64,000 bases of DNA from positions 91,930,502 to 91,994,501 of the forward strand of contig NC_054704.1 in the NCBI RefSeq assembly GCF_016097555.1. The letters are read 5' to 3'. Below are positions 47,575 through 57,094 of the stretch, piece after piece. The notes beneath the pieces were generated by a model, which saw only the letters and a list, made by a program, of their open reading frames with translations, had not been told where the DNA came from and did not search any database. Both the position numbers and the translations under genes were made by a program. This DNA is from Gigantopelta aegis (Eukaryota; Mollusca; Gastropoda; Neomphalida; Peltospiridae). How positions within the stretch are numbered: the first letter of the stretch is position 1; each line of letters opens with the position of its first letter.

Positions 47575-48562
47575 AGTACTGTCGGAAATAGAATAAAAAT
47601 GATTTTCGTCGATTATTTCTTACATATTAAACTGACAAGTAAATATTTTGTAAATATCTACTTAATGATAGTCTACCTAATTTAGCATTTACTTGTTTGG
47701 GCGCTTATTGATGTTGAAGGTGGTGTTTACTCTTGAAATTAAAAGAAAATGTCAGTAAACAGGTGCTTTGTATATTTTAATGGAACAGACTATAAAAATA
47801 TTTGGTCAGCGTGTCAATTTCATTGCTGTTACAATATGTGATGGACTGTTTCTGATGATGGTTTGCCCCTATCCCTCTACAAAACAAAACATTTGTAGTC
47901 ATTTATAAGTACTTTTGAGCAAAACTGTGAAGAGCCATTATGAATGATCCATTATACCGGTATTAAAGGCGCTATCTCAATGTTGCCCAATGACAGCTAT
48001 TGCAAATTATTATATTTTTTTATATAAAATTTTGATTTAACATTTAAAGAACACCTTTAACAATATGCCCATAAATGATTATAGGAAATAATGTTATCTA
48101 CTGGTAGAAAATACATTTTTATTGGAGAATCTTTATCACAACTCGCATTATATAGCACCTTTAAATTGTTGCAAGATTGTGTAAATTTCTAATGTACTTA
48201 CATTGAATTTATATTCAATAAATATGCTTGTCATAATTAATCATTTATGCTGCAATTCAAAATAATCAGTTAACTTTCAGTTTTAAATTAAAAGTTTGTT
48301 TAAGGGTAAATGAAATTGACACATATCGATCAAAATGTGTTATAGTTTGTTCCAACAAAGGTCACAAATCACCCGTTTACTGACATCTTTAGTTTAATTT
48401 CAAGAGTAAACACAACCTTGTACATCAATGAGAGCCCAAACAAGTAAATGCTAAATTAAGTAAAGTATCATTGAATGGATATTTACAAAATATTTACTTG
48501 TCAGTTTAATATGAAAGAATAAAATCGACGAAAATAATTTTTATTCCATTTCCGACAGTACT
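47575..48562. mobile_element. 988-bp element with ~190-bp terminal inverted repeats
   Basis: The ends AGTACTGTCGGAAATAGAAT and ATTCCATTTCCGACAGTACT are inverted, and similarity extends about 190 bp inward on each side, including TTACTTGTTTGGGC / GCCCAAACAAGTAA and TTTACTCTTGAAATTAAA / TTTAATTTCAAGAGTAAA. The centre has no coding capacity. Superfamily unknown. Confidence 0.85.
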
Positions 48563-49072
48563 TTAGCAGACAACACTCGCCGTGCTGTGCCAAGAGCTTA
48601 ACAAGTAACACGTGTCGATCAAAGGGAAATAACTGCATTTTAAAACGTGTTCGCACTACGACTCCAAGAGTTTTTCCCCTTTACCATATACGTTTAAGTC
48701 TATATATACTACTGAAAAGAAGTTAAGGGTCAAAGGAACATTTTGATCATTTTTGGAAGTATGTTTTTTTTACGCCAGATATGGTTAGAATATTAACCTT
48801 TGTGTTGTCATTTGGACTAAAGACAACACATTATTAAGGGGCATGCAATCATTGCCCTTATCTTTAGAAACGTTTTAAGTTAACCCAGATTTCCTTTTCA
48901 TGTATTTGAAGCAAAAACATAGTCAGACTTAACTGACAACCTGCCTCGATACACCCATTGTGACACCCCGTGCACCATTTGCACGTGCTTAGCATGAGTG
49001 TAATTCAATGCATGCCAATTTTAGTAATAAAAGGATGAGCATTTTCCTTTCATCATCACTTTAAATTTGTAG
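48563..49072. other. Probable left flank of the first Tc1 element
   Basis: No ORF. It may include the left inverted repeat of the Tc1 element, but I could not find a matching right end. Confidence 0.35.
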
Positions 49073-50088
49073 ATGGTTCGACGACAACTCAGTTTGCAAG
49101 ACAGGGGAAGGGCCATTAGCTGACTACAAGATGGACACACTCAAAGATCTGTGGCTCACCGTCTAAATGTAAGCCAAAGTGTTATCGGTAGACTGGCAGA
49201 GGTTCAGGACGACTAATTTTATTCAAAATCGCTCCCGTTATGGAAGACCACGATCAATAACAGCACGAGAAGACCGTTTCCTGATGATAACGGCGTTGCG
49301 ACAGCGTTTTGTGACCGCACGGCGTCTTCGTGATCAACTCAGAGCTGCTACAGGCAACAATGTGTCCGACCAGACCATTAGGAATCGTCTGCGAGACCAA
49401 GGTTTGCGATGTCGGCGTTCTGTAGTCCGACCACAGCTACTTGCTGGTCACAGAAGGGCTCACCTTGATTGGTGCATATCCGGTGGAACCGTGGGCAATG
49501 GGCAGAGACATATTCACAGATGAGTCACGGTACTTGCTCCAGTTCAATAATGGCCGGGCTCGTGTTTACCGTCGTCAAGGAGAAAGATTTACTGATGTTA
49601 ACGTTGTTCAACATCTACCATTTGGAGGAGAAAGTGTAATGGTGTGGGTGGGCATATCCATGAATCACAGAACCCCTCTGTACATCATTAATGGAAATTT
49701 GTCTGGTCAGCGTTATCTCAACGAGATTGTTCAACCTTTTGTAATTCCACTTCTGCAGCGGATTGGACCAGGAGCTTGGTTCCAGGACGACAACGCAATA
49801 CCTCATCGTGCCAGGGTGGTGACCGACTTCCTGCAGCAGCAGAACGTTCAGCACATGGATTGGCCTGCATATTCACCAGACTTGTAACCCATTGAGTATG
49901 CGTGGGATGAACTAGGGCGGCGCGTTCGATCATATCACGTCCCTGCCGTCAACCTCCAGCAACTGGCTCAGCAATTAGTTGCAGAATGGCAAGCGATTCC
50001 TCAACGTTATTTCCAACGCCTGGTTAACAGCATACGCCAACGTTGTCAAGAATGTGTGAATGCCATTGGTGGCTACACCAGTTACTGA
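49073..50088 (+). pseudogene. Tc1-like transposase, copy 1, broken
   Basis: The start MVRRQLSLQDRGRAIS is followed by TGA at 49121. Two frameshifts (near 49200 and 49490) link a helix-turn-helix part (GRPRSITAREDRF, VSDQTIRNRLRDQG) to a DDE part (IFTDESRY, GGESVMVWVGIS, FQDDNAIPHRAR, WPAYSPDL-stop-PIEYAWDELGRR). The in-frame stop at 49885 replaces the residue usually Asn in SPDLNPIE. By my count 34 residues separate the second Asp from the Glu, the classical Tc1 spacing. It ends GGYTSY at 50088. Confidence 0.85.
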
Positions 50089-50271
50089 CGCTTCTACTAC
50101 ATGTGTGAACATCATTTTTGGGGGTGCATGACTTTCTCCATCTGGGTAGTAAACTAGTGTCCAAGCAAAGGTTTTTTGTTTTGTGTTTTCTGTTCTTGAG
50201 ACATCAAATAAATAATTTGTCATTAGTCGTCACAAATGACTATTATTTTTATTATTATTGTTATTATAATA

Positions 50272-51767
50272 TACTCTTCAAAAGAAGAAACGCAAAACCA
50301 CATTGTCGTAACATTTGGAGAATTGATTTAATTATTGAATGGTGAGACCGATAATTACCAAATGTTGCAGGATTGTTCACAATTCACTCTAGTCCATTAT
50401 GAGTAAGTGATAGGACACACCACCAAGGTCAAGGTCATCTGGAGTCAATACCGGGTGTGGCCTCCGCGTGTGTTGACAACTGCCTGGCACCGCCTGCCCA
50501 TTGAAGCAACCAGAGTACGGATGACGTCCCGGGGGATGGTGGCCCACTCGGCCTGCAAGGCTGCTGCCAGCTCGGGCAGGGTCTGGGGCTGTGGTTGTCG
50601 CTGTCGGAGGCGTCGGTCCAACTCGTCCCATAGATGCTCAATTGGGTTCAAATCCGGTGATATCGATGGCCAAGGAAGGACATTAATGTTGTTCTGTAGG
50701 AAAGCCGTTGTGAGACGTGCTGTGTGAGGCCTGGCGTTGTCATGTTGGAACACTGCGTTGGCGTTGGCCATAACTGGAACGATGTGTGGCCGGAGGATCT
50801 AGTCAATGTAGCCCTGTGCATTCAGGTTGCCCTGCACGTGGACCAGGTCAGTTCTGCCAGTGTGTGAGATGGCTGCCCACACCATGACACTACCCCCGCC
50901 GAATCTGTCCACTTTCTGCACGCAGTTTTCTGCATAACGTTCACCACGACGCCTATACACGCGACATCTTCCATCATGACGTCGGAGCAGAAATCAGGAC
51001 TCGTCACTGAACCACACCTGTCTCCATCGCAGTTGAGGCCATTGTCGATGAATCTGGCACCACTGCAGTCGGAGTCGACGGCGTTGTGGTGTTAAGATGA
51101 CACCTCGAACTGGACGTCTGGCACGAATTCCTACCTCACGTAGGCGGTTCCGTACGGTCTGGTCGGATATCCTGCGCAAACCTGGTATTGCTGCGGCTGT
51201 GGAGGTGGCAGTAGTCAATCGTTCCCGAAGGTGGCGTACCCGGATGTAGCGGTCCTGCCCGGGGGTAGTGACCCGTGGTCGACCGGATCTAGGGAGGTCA
51301 CGTGTTGATCCATGTTGCTGGTAACGGTCCCACAGTCTGGAGATGGTGCTTGGGGACACATGGAATGCCCTGGCAACGGCCGTTCTGGATTCGCCTGCGT
51401 CTAGTCGGCCGATGGCATTGTTTCTCTGCGGTTCACTGAGACGTGGCATGTCCTGGATTGTCAACTGTCGGCCAGATACAGAGGCCAGGCAAGCGAACAC
51501 CCTGCACTTTTATACTGTCGGTGTTCATGTTGCACGTGCAGACAACGCACGTGCAGTGGTGACATGGTTTGCACGTGGCTGCGTTTTTGCGAATATTCAC
51601 ATTTTGGAAATTTATTGTACAGTAGCTGCGTTTTATCGAATGTAACCGTGGGAATGTGTTTGGGACATGCAATGACCTTATATTCACAAAGCATGAACCG
51701 GTAGGAAACATAAAATCGGAGTTATAACCCATTTGTACCCTTTTGCGTTTCTTTTTTTTTTAGAGTA
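50272..51767 (-). mobile_element. Tc1/mariner element, copy 2, with inverted ends and TA target
   Basis: The ends TACTCTTCAAAAGAAGAAAC and TTTGCGTTTCTTTTTTTTTTAGAGTA are inverted, with TA on each side (50270-50271, 51768-51769). The element is about 1.5 kb and contains one minus-strand transposase. Confidence 0.87.
50445..51449 (-). pseudogene. Tc1-like transposase, copy 2, two in-frame stops
   Basis: From ATG at 51449 (MPRLSEPQRNNAIG) to GGHTRY and the stop at 50445 there is one frame of 334 codons with no frameshift but two stops, TGA at 50994-50996 (after VWFSDES) and TAG at 50799-50801. Domains: two helix-turn-helix units (VSPSTISRLWDRY, ISDQTVRNRLRE) with the linker GRPRVTT, then DDE residues in FSDES, FQHDNARPHTA and SPDLNPIEHLWDEL. 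I count 33 residues between the last two. It was probably active not long ago. Confidence 0.9.
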
Positions 51768-53227
51768 TATATATATATGTATATGTATATATAATATGTC
51801 ACGTCAAGAGTGACCAAGGGCTCTTAATCACACAATTTCCCAACAGAAAACAAAAACAAATAATTTTACATTTGTATTTCACCAAGAATCAATAAATAAT
51901 TATTAATCTTAATATTTAGTGGTGGTTTATAAACAATTCACTGGAAATAAGGTAATACTGTTCATATATAATAACACCCAGGCACCAAGCACCAGTAAAT
52001 TATCAGTCTCTGGAATAGAGAACCCTTTCAAATATGTGTAACCAAGTCCAGGTCAAGTTCATCGACAGTGTTGCTTTGTACTTGCAACCCTCGACTCGCC
52101 GTCACTCTGTTCCATAAATAAGGCCATTTATAGTGTCGGTCAACGGTGACACCAGAAGCTGCTGGTAACCATTATCACCCCAACTTAATAAATCCGACCG
52201 TCACTCTTCCACTATCAACGAGGCCATCGGTATCAGTCCCCACGGTGACGCAACAAGCTGCTGGTAACCCATCATCACCCCAGCTCACAATAATACACCC
52301 GACCTGACAATAAAAACACGGTAAATAATACAATTGCCATGATTACACCATAATAAAGTAACTAAACCTTGATTTACAGGATTTTGGCATATAACCTGGT
52401 TTCCACAAAAAAATATCTATTTCCAGTACTTTTCATTGGCCATTTATTAGTGCAACCTATTTACAAAACACTACGGCCAATTCTTATTTAATACACTATG
52501 TCCATTAAATATACATGTACAAAGTTGTCAACTATTAAAATTACATTATACAACCATTTTTACTTTAACCAGTGTTAACAATTATTACTATAAGTATACA
52601 TACAATATTTACTGCCAAACTATACAATTTCCTAACAAATTACCGCCTTTTCCTTAATATACAAGTTAAAATAAAATACTTACAAACATAATGCAACTCC
52701 AAGTATAATATAATATAAACAGACATATAACAAAACCCTACTTACCCCAGCTGTTCACAGGAAACCTCTCTAGTTCCAAAACGTGACACGTGTCCACACA
52801 CCATGTATCACTGCCCGTGCACCATGTGCATCACAGCTCTGGGTTCCCCCAACAATAGCCCTGACCAGCACTTTTAACCAAGTGTCAACGAAAATGGACT
52901 AGTCCACAATCACGCTGTGCCACTGCAGACCAAACCATTGCAAGTGCTAGGGTATTTGACTGCACGTGTGAAAAGGTACCATATGACAACTGCGAGTAAT
53001 AGGCTAAATAAAATATTCAAATAATCTACACAACCAATACTCCACAACTTATGTACAATAAAATACGGTTGTGACATAATATAATAATAATAATAATAAT
53101 ATATTGCGATAAGTCCATGTTATATATTTTTAGAATATTTATAGATCAAGGAAATAACTGCACAGAGTACTTCTCTAGACCACTAGCCCTGACCGTTTAC
53201 TATAAATTTTACCAAATGGGTAAATAC
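51768..53227. other. AT-rich interior of the virus-like element, no gene seen
   Basis: There is a short internal repeat (AGGCCATCGGTATCAGTC..., CACGGTGACRC) near 52130-52290. No ORF or motif supports a gene. Confidence 0.4.
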
Positions 53228-53345
53228 AGTGGTCGATCTAGGATCGATCCCCGTCGGTGGTTCAATAGGCTATATCCAACCAGTGCCACTGGTATGTCAA
53301 GGGCCGTGGTATGTGCTGTCCTGTGCACACATCCCTTGCTACAAA
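53228..53345 (+). mobile_element. Degenerate type 2 SINE fragment
   Basis: GTGGTCGATCTAGGATCGAT, CCAACCAGTGCCACTGGTAT, GGCCGTGGTATGTGCTGTCC and CATCCCTTGCTACAAATT keep the family order. It runs into a minisatellite. Confidence 0.7.
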
Positions 53346-53357
53346 TTACAAATTGCA

Positions 53358-53653
53358 AACTACACATATATAAAGTGGACACATATTGGGTTACATCGAT
53401 AGGCCTTAAGGGCGACAACTACACATATATATAAAATGGACACACATTGGGTTACATCGAGAGGCCTTAAGGGCGACAACTACACATATATAAAATGGAC
53501 CCACATTGGGTTACATCGAGAGGCCTTAAGGGCGACAACTACACATATATAAAATGGACACACATTGGGTTACATCGAGAGGCCTTAAGGGCGACAACTA
53601 CACATATAAACTGGACACACATTGGGTTACATCGTGAGGCCCTAAGGGGCGAC
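53358..53653 (+). repeat. 59-bp minisatellite, five units
   Basis: Units start at 53358, 53417, 53478, 53537 and 53596, with lengths 59, 61, 59, 59 and 58. Each contains AACTACACATATA, GGGTTACATCG and CCTTAAGGGCGAC. It lies where the SINE's 3' part should be. Confidence 0.92.
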
Positions 53654-53672
53654 ATGTGAATAATATTAGTGT

Positions 53673-54147
53673 TCATTTCTCTTCATCTTCGTCCTCATCA
53701 TCAGTATCATCACCATCGGTATCGTCGTCGTCTAGTTCGTCCAAATATTCGCTGATCCAGGAACGATACTGATTTAATTTAGAACGAATCTGAGGTCTCC
53801 GATCTCTTTTTGGATTGACTGACTTTAGAATTTTTCTCGTGTTGGGACCTTTGTCAAAGTAATGCATATAGGTCAGGAAGCGAGAGTACATGTCTTTAAA
53901 TAACTTCCATTGTAAAGTCTTCATGTTTCTTTCGATGGTATCTTGGGACATGTTTTTTTTCTTCGTAGCGTTTCCTCTTGCTTTCGATATAGTCATGATT
54001 GATGTCGAATTCACGCTCGATCATCAGACGTACGCCTTCGTTTACCAGATCGGACGACGGCTCGTCTTCTTCATTTCCCTCCTCGCACGTTTTAAATCGC
54101 AGTTGTCGCTGCAAGTCACTCCCGTCTTTAAAGACTAGACCACGCAT
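53673..54147 (-). pseudogene. Acidic-tailed hypothetical protein of the virus-like element, frameshifted
   Basis: The ATG at 54147 (MRGLVFKDGS) lies about 10 nt after the ATPase stop. The first frame ends at 53896; the remainder lies in another frame (from about 53950 to 53673), with a helical basic part and a C-terminal tail of mostly Asp and Glu (ELDDDDTDGDDTDDEDEDEE). Similar acidic tails occur on DNA-mimic or virion proteins, but no family is recognised. Tight spacing to the ATPase suggests co-transcription. Confidence 0.5.
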
Positions 54148-54156
54148 ATCGCAAGA

Positions 54157-54942
54157 CTACATCCTCTTGACTTTTTTCAGATAGGGCTGTACCTCATCTT
54201 CTTCTTCTTCGTCGTCACTTTCGTAGGCGGGTATGCCTGGTAGTTTTCTCTTGAATGTGTTTCTTTGCATGATGTGCACGTAGAGCTCTTTCTCCGACGG
54301 TGGTTGAAACTCTTCTGAGACATTCGCCGTTACGTTCGTGCATTTATACCATTCGGACGGCCCCGTCTCTAAACCATTAGGTCGAAGGCGTCAATGTTCG
54401 GGCGTGGTCGTTTCAAATCCACCAAGAGATGTCAGTAGGGCCTGTGGGTAGCTTCCTCAAACCGTTGCATCAAATGACGAGGTTAGGACTTGTTGCTTGT
54501 CGCTGGGGTTGTTGAACAGTGCCAAGTAATGACAGTTTCTTCTTTGTGTCGGGTCCTTGCTGTTATAGAGATTTCTGTGGTGACTTCCTTCCGTGAACAG
54601 ATCGGTGATGCGAGGGTCTTTTCCAGCTGTAGACATGAGGTCATCCAACACGATGAAATTTCTGACTCTGGGATCCAAATAACGATTCTTTTCCAAATTC
54701 TCGGGTATTCCTTGAAGAAATTTCACTCGAGCAACCATTTTGATCGTATCATAGAGAGGTTGCCATTGTTAGTAGAGCCAAATGATGCGTTAAGGAGGCT
54801 GGTAGATTTTACCATCCCTTAGCAGTTTGTACAACAAAAATATTTTTCCACACGACGTGGGTCCCGACACGATCATGGTGAACGGATGTAACAATCTTGG
54901 GGGCTGCTGCTGCTGCTGGAAAGGCTTATCTTCAGATTCCAT
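54157..54942 (-). pseudogene. Packaging-type P-loop ATPase of the virus-like element, broken
   Basis: The ATG at 54942 (MESEDKPF) is followed by a Gln run and the Walker A region VSGPTSCGKI, where the usual Ser or Thr after Lys is Ile. A stop comes soon after (RDGKIYQPP). The next frame (54738-54457) carries the Walker B-like FIVLDDLMS and TEGSHHRNL, then DPTQRRNCHYLALFNN; about eight codons normally present after HHRNL appear deleted. A third frame carries the remainder to a basic end, KKVKRM, at 54157. This resembles the FtsK/A32-type genome-packaging ATPases of Maverick/Polinton and adintovirus-like elements, which drive DNA into capsids. Several lesions make this copy dead. Confidence 0.72.
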
Positions 54943-55021
54943 GAGTCCATGTTTATTTCGTACGTGTCGAGTTAGGTCGTCGGTTCAAACATTTTTTTTC
55001 TCTCGCAAATGTGACACTGAT

Positions 55022-55444
55022 TCATGATGTTGACTGTTGAAGTGTTCGATGTGAACTGGCGATGTTGAAACGGCCACGTCCCCTTTTATAGTCTTCACAG
55101 AAATGCTTGCGCCGTTTTTGACTCATTCCAGTCTGCTCACGTCGTTTCTGTTCCACGCCGCTCTGTTCTCGTTTCCATTTCTGCTCGGCCTTGGCTTGCT
55201 CTACCACCTGTTGCGTGGGCGATACCATGACGACTTTGGGTGCCGAGCGCTTGCTCTGTTCCTCTTTTTCTTTTGTCCACGTGGGTTCGTAGAGTTCTAG
55301 ACATCGATCCACACTATACAACATCTGACTTTTCCCACCACGCTGCACTGGAAAATGAGGTTGAAGTTTGCCTTGGGCTTGCAACTTGTAAAAGCGGGTC
55401 CACTTGTCCACGTCGGGAACGTACAACTTGTACTGGTCTGACAT
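55022..55444 (-). CDS. Basic hypothetical protein of the virus-like element
   Basis: 140 codons from MSDQYKLYVPDVDKW to the stop at 55022. The N-terminal half is mixed; the C-terminal half is very rich in Lys, Arg, Gln and Glu (WKREQSGVEQKRREQ) and likely helical, ending in a basic GRGRF stretch. No family recognised. A TATAAATA box lies about 53 nt upstream of the ATG, and AATAAA lies about 65 nt downstream of the stop (54952-54957 on the plus strand). It is the least damaged gene of the cluster. A virion or DNA-binding role is only a guess. Confidence 0.6.
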   Translation of the reverse strand: MSDQYKLYVPDVDKWTRFYKLQAQGKLQPHFPVQRGGKSQMLYSVDRCLELYEPTWTKEKEEQSKRSAPKVVMVSPTQQVVEQAKAEQKWKREQSGVEQKRREQTGMSQKRRKHFCEDYKRGRGRFNIASSHRTLQQSTS

Positions 55445-55496
55445 GTTACTTCTCTGAAGGTTCTACTTCAAATGACGATGTTACCCACTGCCCCTT

Positions 55497-55504
55497 TATT
55501 TATA
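55497..55504 (-). promoter_or_regulatory. TATA box of the basic-protein gene
   Basis: TATAAATA on the minus strand in a GC-richer setting (GGGTATAAATAAAGGGG), about 53 nt upstream of the ATG at 55444. Confidence 0.6.
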
Positions 55505-55659
55505 CCCTCTACAATTTCGCGCATGCGCACAAAGATGTAGTTTGAATTTTGTGTGGTACGTATGACCCATCGTGCACGGCTCAGGGCTACTCTTGGGCCA
55601 CACTAAGGGCCACACTAAGGGCCACACTCAGAGTCACACTCAGAACCACACACAGGTCC

Positions 55660-55709
55660 ACACAAAGTCCACACACACACACACAGGTCCACACAAAGTC
55701 CACACACAC

Positions 55710-55744
<35 letters not shown>
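55660..55744. repeat. (CA)n tract with CACAAAGTCCACAC repeats
   Basis: Two blocks of CA dinucleotides separated by AGGTCCACACAAAGTCC; preceded by four AAGGGCCACACT-like repeats from about 55595. Confidence 0.9.
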
Positions 55745-55747
<3 letters not shown>

Positions 55748-55823
55748 CACCATTACATTAATAACAAACAAAAAGTGTTATTCACATGTTTATTTTATAA
55801 AACGAAAAGTAGCACACACGTGT

Positions 55824-56357
55824 TTAATGTCTGAACACGTTGTTAATGTAGTCACATCTCGGGGACAGCCTGTAATGTTCCATCACTGGATCGTCCATCT
55901 TCTTCCATCCGTAGGCCAGTAGTCCTACAACAGTAACAGACGACGGCATCGTGGTCTCCCGTGTAGAAGAAACCGGCCTTGACGAGTTCTTTCAGTCTCT
56001 GACTCATCTGGAGGGGCCACCAACCAAATGTGGACGATGGCAGAACAAGTAATGTCTCGAAAGGCCATCCCATTCGTCATCGGCGTCGTAGGCATCATCA
56101 TCGTAGGGAGCCGAGTCCATTTTATATTCTGGATCTATGGGTTCTTCGTCCACGATTTCGACGGGTTCATGGGTATCCGTGGGTTCTTCATCCACGATTT
56201 CACCGGGTTCACGTGCAGCGTCCGTTTGATCCATGAAATGTTCTTCTGGTTTGCATTTGATCGTATGTCTTTTGGAACATTTGCATACCAAGACATCGTC
56301 ACCGCTGCTACAACTGCTGTTACTGCTGCTGTCCATTCTCGAATATCCCGATGCCAT
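55824..56357 (-). pseudogene. BIR-domain (IAP-type) protein of the virus-like element, frameshifted
   Basis: The ATG at 56357 (MASGYSRMDSS) opens a Ser-rich and then acidic region with a repeated EIVDEEP motif. In the next frame comes a BIR-like core: FGWWPLQMSQRLKELVKAGF, FYTGDHDAVVCYCC. In the third frame follow YGWKKMDDPVMEHYRLSPRC and the stop at 55824. The Cys-x2-Cys, His and Cys zinc ligands are all recognisable in the BIR order, although spread over two frames. BIR proteins bind and block caspases or pro-apoptotic factors and are carried by several DNA viruses. AATAAA lies just downstream (near 55790). Two frameshifts (about 56060 and 55920) disable it. Confidence 0.72.
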
Positions 56358-56409
56358 CTTCACTCTACAACGGTCGACTGACGAATGACGAACAGTTCTA
56401 AATCTAATG

Positions 56410-56417
56410 TTTATATA
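56410..56417 (-). promoter_or_regulatory. TATA box of the BIR gene
   Basis: TATATAAA on the minus strand, about 53 nt upstream of the ATG at 56357, the same spacing as for the neighbouring basic-protein gene. Confidence 0.55.
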
Positions 56418-56488
56418 CACAATGTCTGAGCATGTCCAAACACGTCCTGGGTTTTTCCCGTGACGTCACCGAACATGTCTGGACACGT

Positions 56489-57055
56489 CTAATATCTCGG
56501 GTTGCATTCCGAACACTCTATGGCACCCGTCAGATTTTGATGATCTTGGTGGCACGGTATGACGTCTCTCAATTCAGGCACAAAGTCGTAGATAGTGTCA
56601 AAGCATTTCTGGAGCTCTTTCCACTGTTCAGCAGTCAGTCGAACGCCGCGACGGGAGATTTTCAATTCTTGATCACAATACCAGCACTGACGAATATCCA
56701 CGCCGGCATAACTACGTTTGACGTAGACGTTCCCACCGAGATGTTGTGATGTTTCCCGTTCGAAAGTGGCCAGTTCCAACAACTGTTTCATCGTCAGAGA
56801 AACGGCTTTCTTGGTGGGAAAATGTTTTCCATGGTCCTCGTCAAACTGACGAACGTGAATGGCAATGTCCCCCTTCCACACTTTAGACACGACGTAGACG
56901 TTACAGCCAAGGTCTAGTTTGCATCTCGTTTCGTTTTCTTCGTTTTTGACAAGACCCTCTGTAGTGTTTCTGTTATATCTCGATGCCATTTTATATGTAA
57001 TATTATATATCGTAAGTATCATCAACGGTATACGTCTTCTTTCTAGCAGTGTCAC
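56489..57055 (-). CDS. Two-copy PC4/Sub1-like protein of the virus-like element
   Basis: 188 codons from ATG 57055, or 166 from the better internal ATG at 56989 (MASRYNRN). Two similar halves follow the PC4 (transcription coactivator p15) pattern. The first has LGCNVYVVSKVWKGDIAIHV, RQF and PTKKAVSLT; the second has GGNVYVKRSYAGVDIRQCWY and SRRGVRLTAEQWKELQ. PC4-fold proteins bind single-stranded DNA and assist transcription or replication. A C-terminal CHQDH...CSEC might bind zinc. The frame is intact. The TATA-like sequence CCTATAAAAAAACC lies at 57085-57098, at the inner edge of the right terminal repeat. Confidence 0.68.
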   Translation of the reverse strand: MTLLERRRIPLMILTIYNITYKMASRYNRNTTEGLVKNEENETRCKLDLGCNVYVVSKVWKGDIAIHVRQFDEDHGKHFPTKKAVSLTMKQLLELATFERETSQHLGGNVYVKRSYAGVDIRQCWYCDQELKISRRGVRLTAEQWKELQKCFDTIYDFVPELRDVIPCHQDHQNLTGAIECSECNPRY

Positions 57056-57086
57056 TGGGCGAATGGCAAGCGCCCTGAATTTGGTT

Positions 57087-57094
57087 TTTTTATA
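57087..57094 (-). promoter_or_regulatory. TATA box of the PC4-like gene
   Basis: TATAAAAA on the minus strand, 32 nt upstream of ATG 57055 and about 98 nt upstream of ATG 56989. It borders the inverted repeat, so the first gene would be driven from the repeat edge. Confidence 0.5.

Noticed and set aside
53346..53660. CRISPR-like array of regular repeats
   Set aside because: The units are contiguous with no unique spacers, and the genome is eukaryotic; it is a minisatellite.
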